Assembly (NCBI RefSeq): GCF_003010955.1
Contig: NZ_PGGO01000024.1
Coordinates: 1 to 64,000 of the forward strand
Source of the DNA: Phyllobacterium brassicacearum
GTDB lineage: Bacteria > Pseudomonadota > Alphaproteobacteria > Rhizobiales > Rhizobiaceae
DNA: 64,000 nucleotides
Direction: 5' to 3'
Shown here piece after piece: positions 62,962 through 64,000 of this stretch (position 1 is its first letter; every line of letters starts with the position of its first letter). Under the pieces are notes generated by a model. The model was not told where the DNA came from, made no database searches, and was given only the letters and a program-made list of their open reading frames with translations. A program made the translations under genes and the position numbers.

Positions 62962-63345
62962 GTCCGCTCAAATGGAGTTGCGATGAAGATGTTCCGAAAA
63001 TAATTGTTCTTCTGTGGTTGCCGCCCGTTGTTAAGAAGTCTTTTGCGTGAACGTGTGATCAAGTACGCTCTTCTGTGAGGCCTTTGACGCCGGCAATCCC
63101 GGAGTGCGGACTGGACTCCTAATGGTGTAACGTCGAATGTCTACCTACACGAGCGTTGACCGCCGCCTCGGCGGTCAACGCTGCGTCAAACACCCGGTCG
63201 CGCACTCTATATACCCTCTGCGTTGTGCCCGGTGTGATTTTTTTCAATGCGGATGTCGATCCGCCGGGAGCTAGTTCGTTGTCTTATTAAGCGAGACAGT
63301 TCAGTGGCAATGGTGCCAGCGGCTCGCTCAAGGAGGAATTCTCAA
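62962..63345. other. Intergenic region with a strong hairpin
   Basis: No gene is visible between the L,D-transpeptidase start and the DGPF-protein start. It should hold both divergent promoters. The frame open from 63247 upstream of the DGPF protein lacks a ribosome-binding site and is not coding in my view. Confidence 0.5.
63152..63182. repeat. Perfect 14-bp inverted repeat with 3-base loop
   Basis: The arms agcgttgaccgccg and cggcggtcaacgct are perfect complements around cct. No T-run follows. It could be an operator for a dimeric regulator, a cruciform/REP-like sequence, or a terminator of an unseen transcript. Confidence 0.75.
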
Positions 63346-63696
63346 ATGCGATTCATGTCAATCGTCACATCCGCCCACTCCGGACCTCCCACAGCGGAAC
63401 TCATCGAGGCGATGAACAAGCTCGCCGACCGGGAAATCAAGGCCGGCCGCATGCTCGACATGGGTGGGCTCACTCCGGTCGCCATGGGCGCGCAGGTGCG
63501 CATAGCGAACGGGCAGCTCAGCGTCATCGACGGCCCTTTCGTCGAGGCGAAGGAGGTGATCGGCGGCTACGCGATCATGGAGTTCCGGAACAAGGAAGAG
63601 GCCGTGGCGTCGGCGGTCGAGTTCATGCAGCTGCACAAGGACTTCATGCCGGGGTGGGAAGGCACGTGCGAGGTTCGCGCGTTCGCCGGCCCTTGA
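63346..63696 (+). CDS. DGPF/YCII-domain protein
   Basis: 116 residues from the ATG at 63346, which follows AAGGAGG. The DGPF motif is in QLSVIDGPFVEAKEVIGGYA; the start MRFMSIVTSAHSGPP and the end MPGWEGTCEVRAF are typical. The fold is that of YCII, a ferredoxin-like dimer; biochemical role unknown. The gene is 31 bases before an ECF sigma gene, the usual arrangement of ECF42-type systems. Confidence 0.88.
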   Translation: MRFMSIVTSAHSGPPTAELIEAMNKLADREIKAGRMLDMGGLTPVAMGAQVRIANGQLSVIDGPFVEAKEVIGGYAIMEFRNKEEAVASAVEFMQLHKDFMPGWEGTCEVRAFAGP

Positions 63697-63727
63697 GGCG
63701 ACGATCCTGCAGATACGGTCGGTGGCC

Positions 63728-64000
63728 ATGACGGCCGCCGACGCCCATCGCGCGATCCTCGCCGTCTGGCGGATCGAGCAACCCCGGCTGATCACCAGCC
63801 TGGCAAGGATGCTGCGTGATGTCCCGCTGGCCGAGGAATTGACGCAGGACACGCTGTTGGCTGCGCTCGAGCGTTGGCCCGCGACAGGCGTTCCAGAGAA
63901 ACCCGGCGCTTGGTTGATGTTGACCGCAAAGCGCCGGGCCCTCGATCATTTGCGCCGCGGCCGAATGCTCGAGCGCAAGCACGAGATAATCGCATTGGAC
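63728..64000 (+). CDS. ECF sigma factor (ECF42/DGPF-associated type), cut by window end
   Basis: 91 codons are visible from the ATG at 63728. AILAVWRIEQPRLITSLARM is sigma region 2.1, VPLAEELTQDTLLAALERWP region 2.2-2.3, and PGAWLMLTAKRRALDHLRRG region 2.4, matching the large ECF sigmas with a C-terminal TPR-like extension (DUF6596). Such sigmas are encoded with DGPF proteins and lack a classical anti-sigma factor. The DNA-binding region 4 lies outside the window. Confidence 0.87.
   Translation, partial: MTAADAHRAILAVWRIEQPRLITSLARMLRDVPLAEELTQDTLLAALERWPATGVPEKPGAWLMLTAKRRALDHLRRGRMLERKHEIIALD

Noticed and set aside
1-64000. tRNA, rRNA, CRISPR arrays, replication or conjugation genes
   Set aside because: None was recognised on either strand by eye. 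Short tRNAs could be missed; a tRNAscan run would settle that.

Overview
The window looks like an accessory replicon or genomic island of a rhizobial alphaproteobacterium (Rhizobium/Agrobacterium/Sinorhizobium type). Reasons: GC-rich coding with ATGA/GTGA operon overlaps, five solute-import systems in 64 kb, LacI- and LysR-regulated catabolic operons, a sitABCD manganese importer next to a Fur/Mur-type regulator, and remnants of IS6, ISL3, IS630 and IS110 elements. No rRNA, tRNA, CRISPR array or replication gene was seen. The taxonomic call is inference from gene content, not from a search.

Layout. 1-1.4 kb: IS630 end and a decayed ISL3 transposase. 1.5-9.3 kb: a sugar-acid operon on the minus strand (tripartite tricarboxylate-type transporter tctCBA, DapA-family aldolase, IlvD/Edd dehydratase, RraA-family protein) facing its LacI-type regulator, with a perfect 16-bp operator between them. 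9.4-12.2 kb: a graveyard with an IS6 remnant, an enoyl-CoA hydratase tail, a broken paralogue of the LacI regulator and an HxlR remnant. 12.2-23.3 kb: a response regulator and a soluble hybrid histidine kinase, divergent from a branched-chain-type ABC transporter operon that also encodes two acyl-CoA-ligase-like proteins. 23.4-25.4 kb: a broken enoyl-CoA hydratase and a broken cytosine-deaminase-like gene joined by one IS6 copy. 25.4-31.4 kb: a nucleoside/base-type ABC transporter (BMP family) with an amidase. 32-36.5 kb: an L-idonate/gluconate module (idnD-like, idnO-like, gntK-like, hydroxyacid reductase, LacI regulator) around a perfect 16-bp operator. 36.5-48 kb: a LysR regulator, a polar-amino-acid-type ABC transporter, an RraA-family protein, a broken DMT exporter, then a tight operon of BCCP, biotin carboxylase, a BCCP-like protein without the biotin lysine, PxpB, PxpC and PxpA, followed by an aminotransferase. 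48-53 kb: a NAC-like LysR regulator, an SDR and a second polar-amino-acid ABC transporter. 53.3-54.7 kb: two IS6 remnants around a small ORF. 54.7-58.9 kb: sitABCD and a Fur/Mur-type regulator. 58.9-61.6 kb: IS110 and AbiEii-toxin fragments, then an intact DUF5131 (Gp37/Gp68) plus TcmP pair. 61.7-64 kb: an L,D-transpeptidase, and a DGPF/YCII protein with an ECF sigma factor cut by the window end.

How the genes work together. Most of the window is a series of self-contained import-and-degrade cassettes, each with its own regulator. The two parts most worth follow-up are the 42.0-46.8 kb operon, whose parts (biotin carboxylase, BCCP, and the AHS1/AHS2 pair PxpB/PxpC) match the domains of urea carboxylase split into separate genes plus a LamB/YcsF hydrolase subunit, and the DUF5131-TcmP pair, which sits in a defence-like, IS-scarred neighbourhood and has no established function that I know of.
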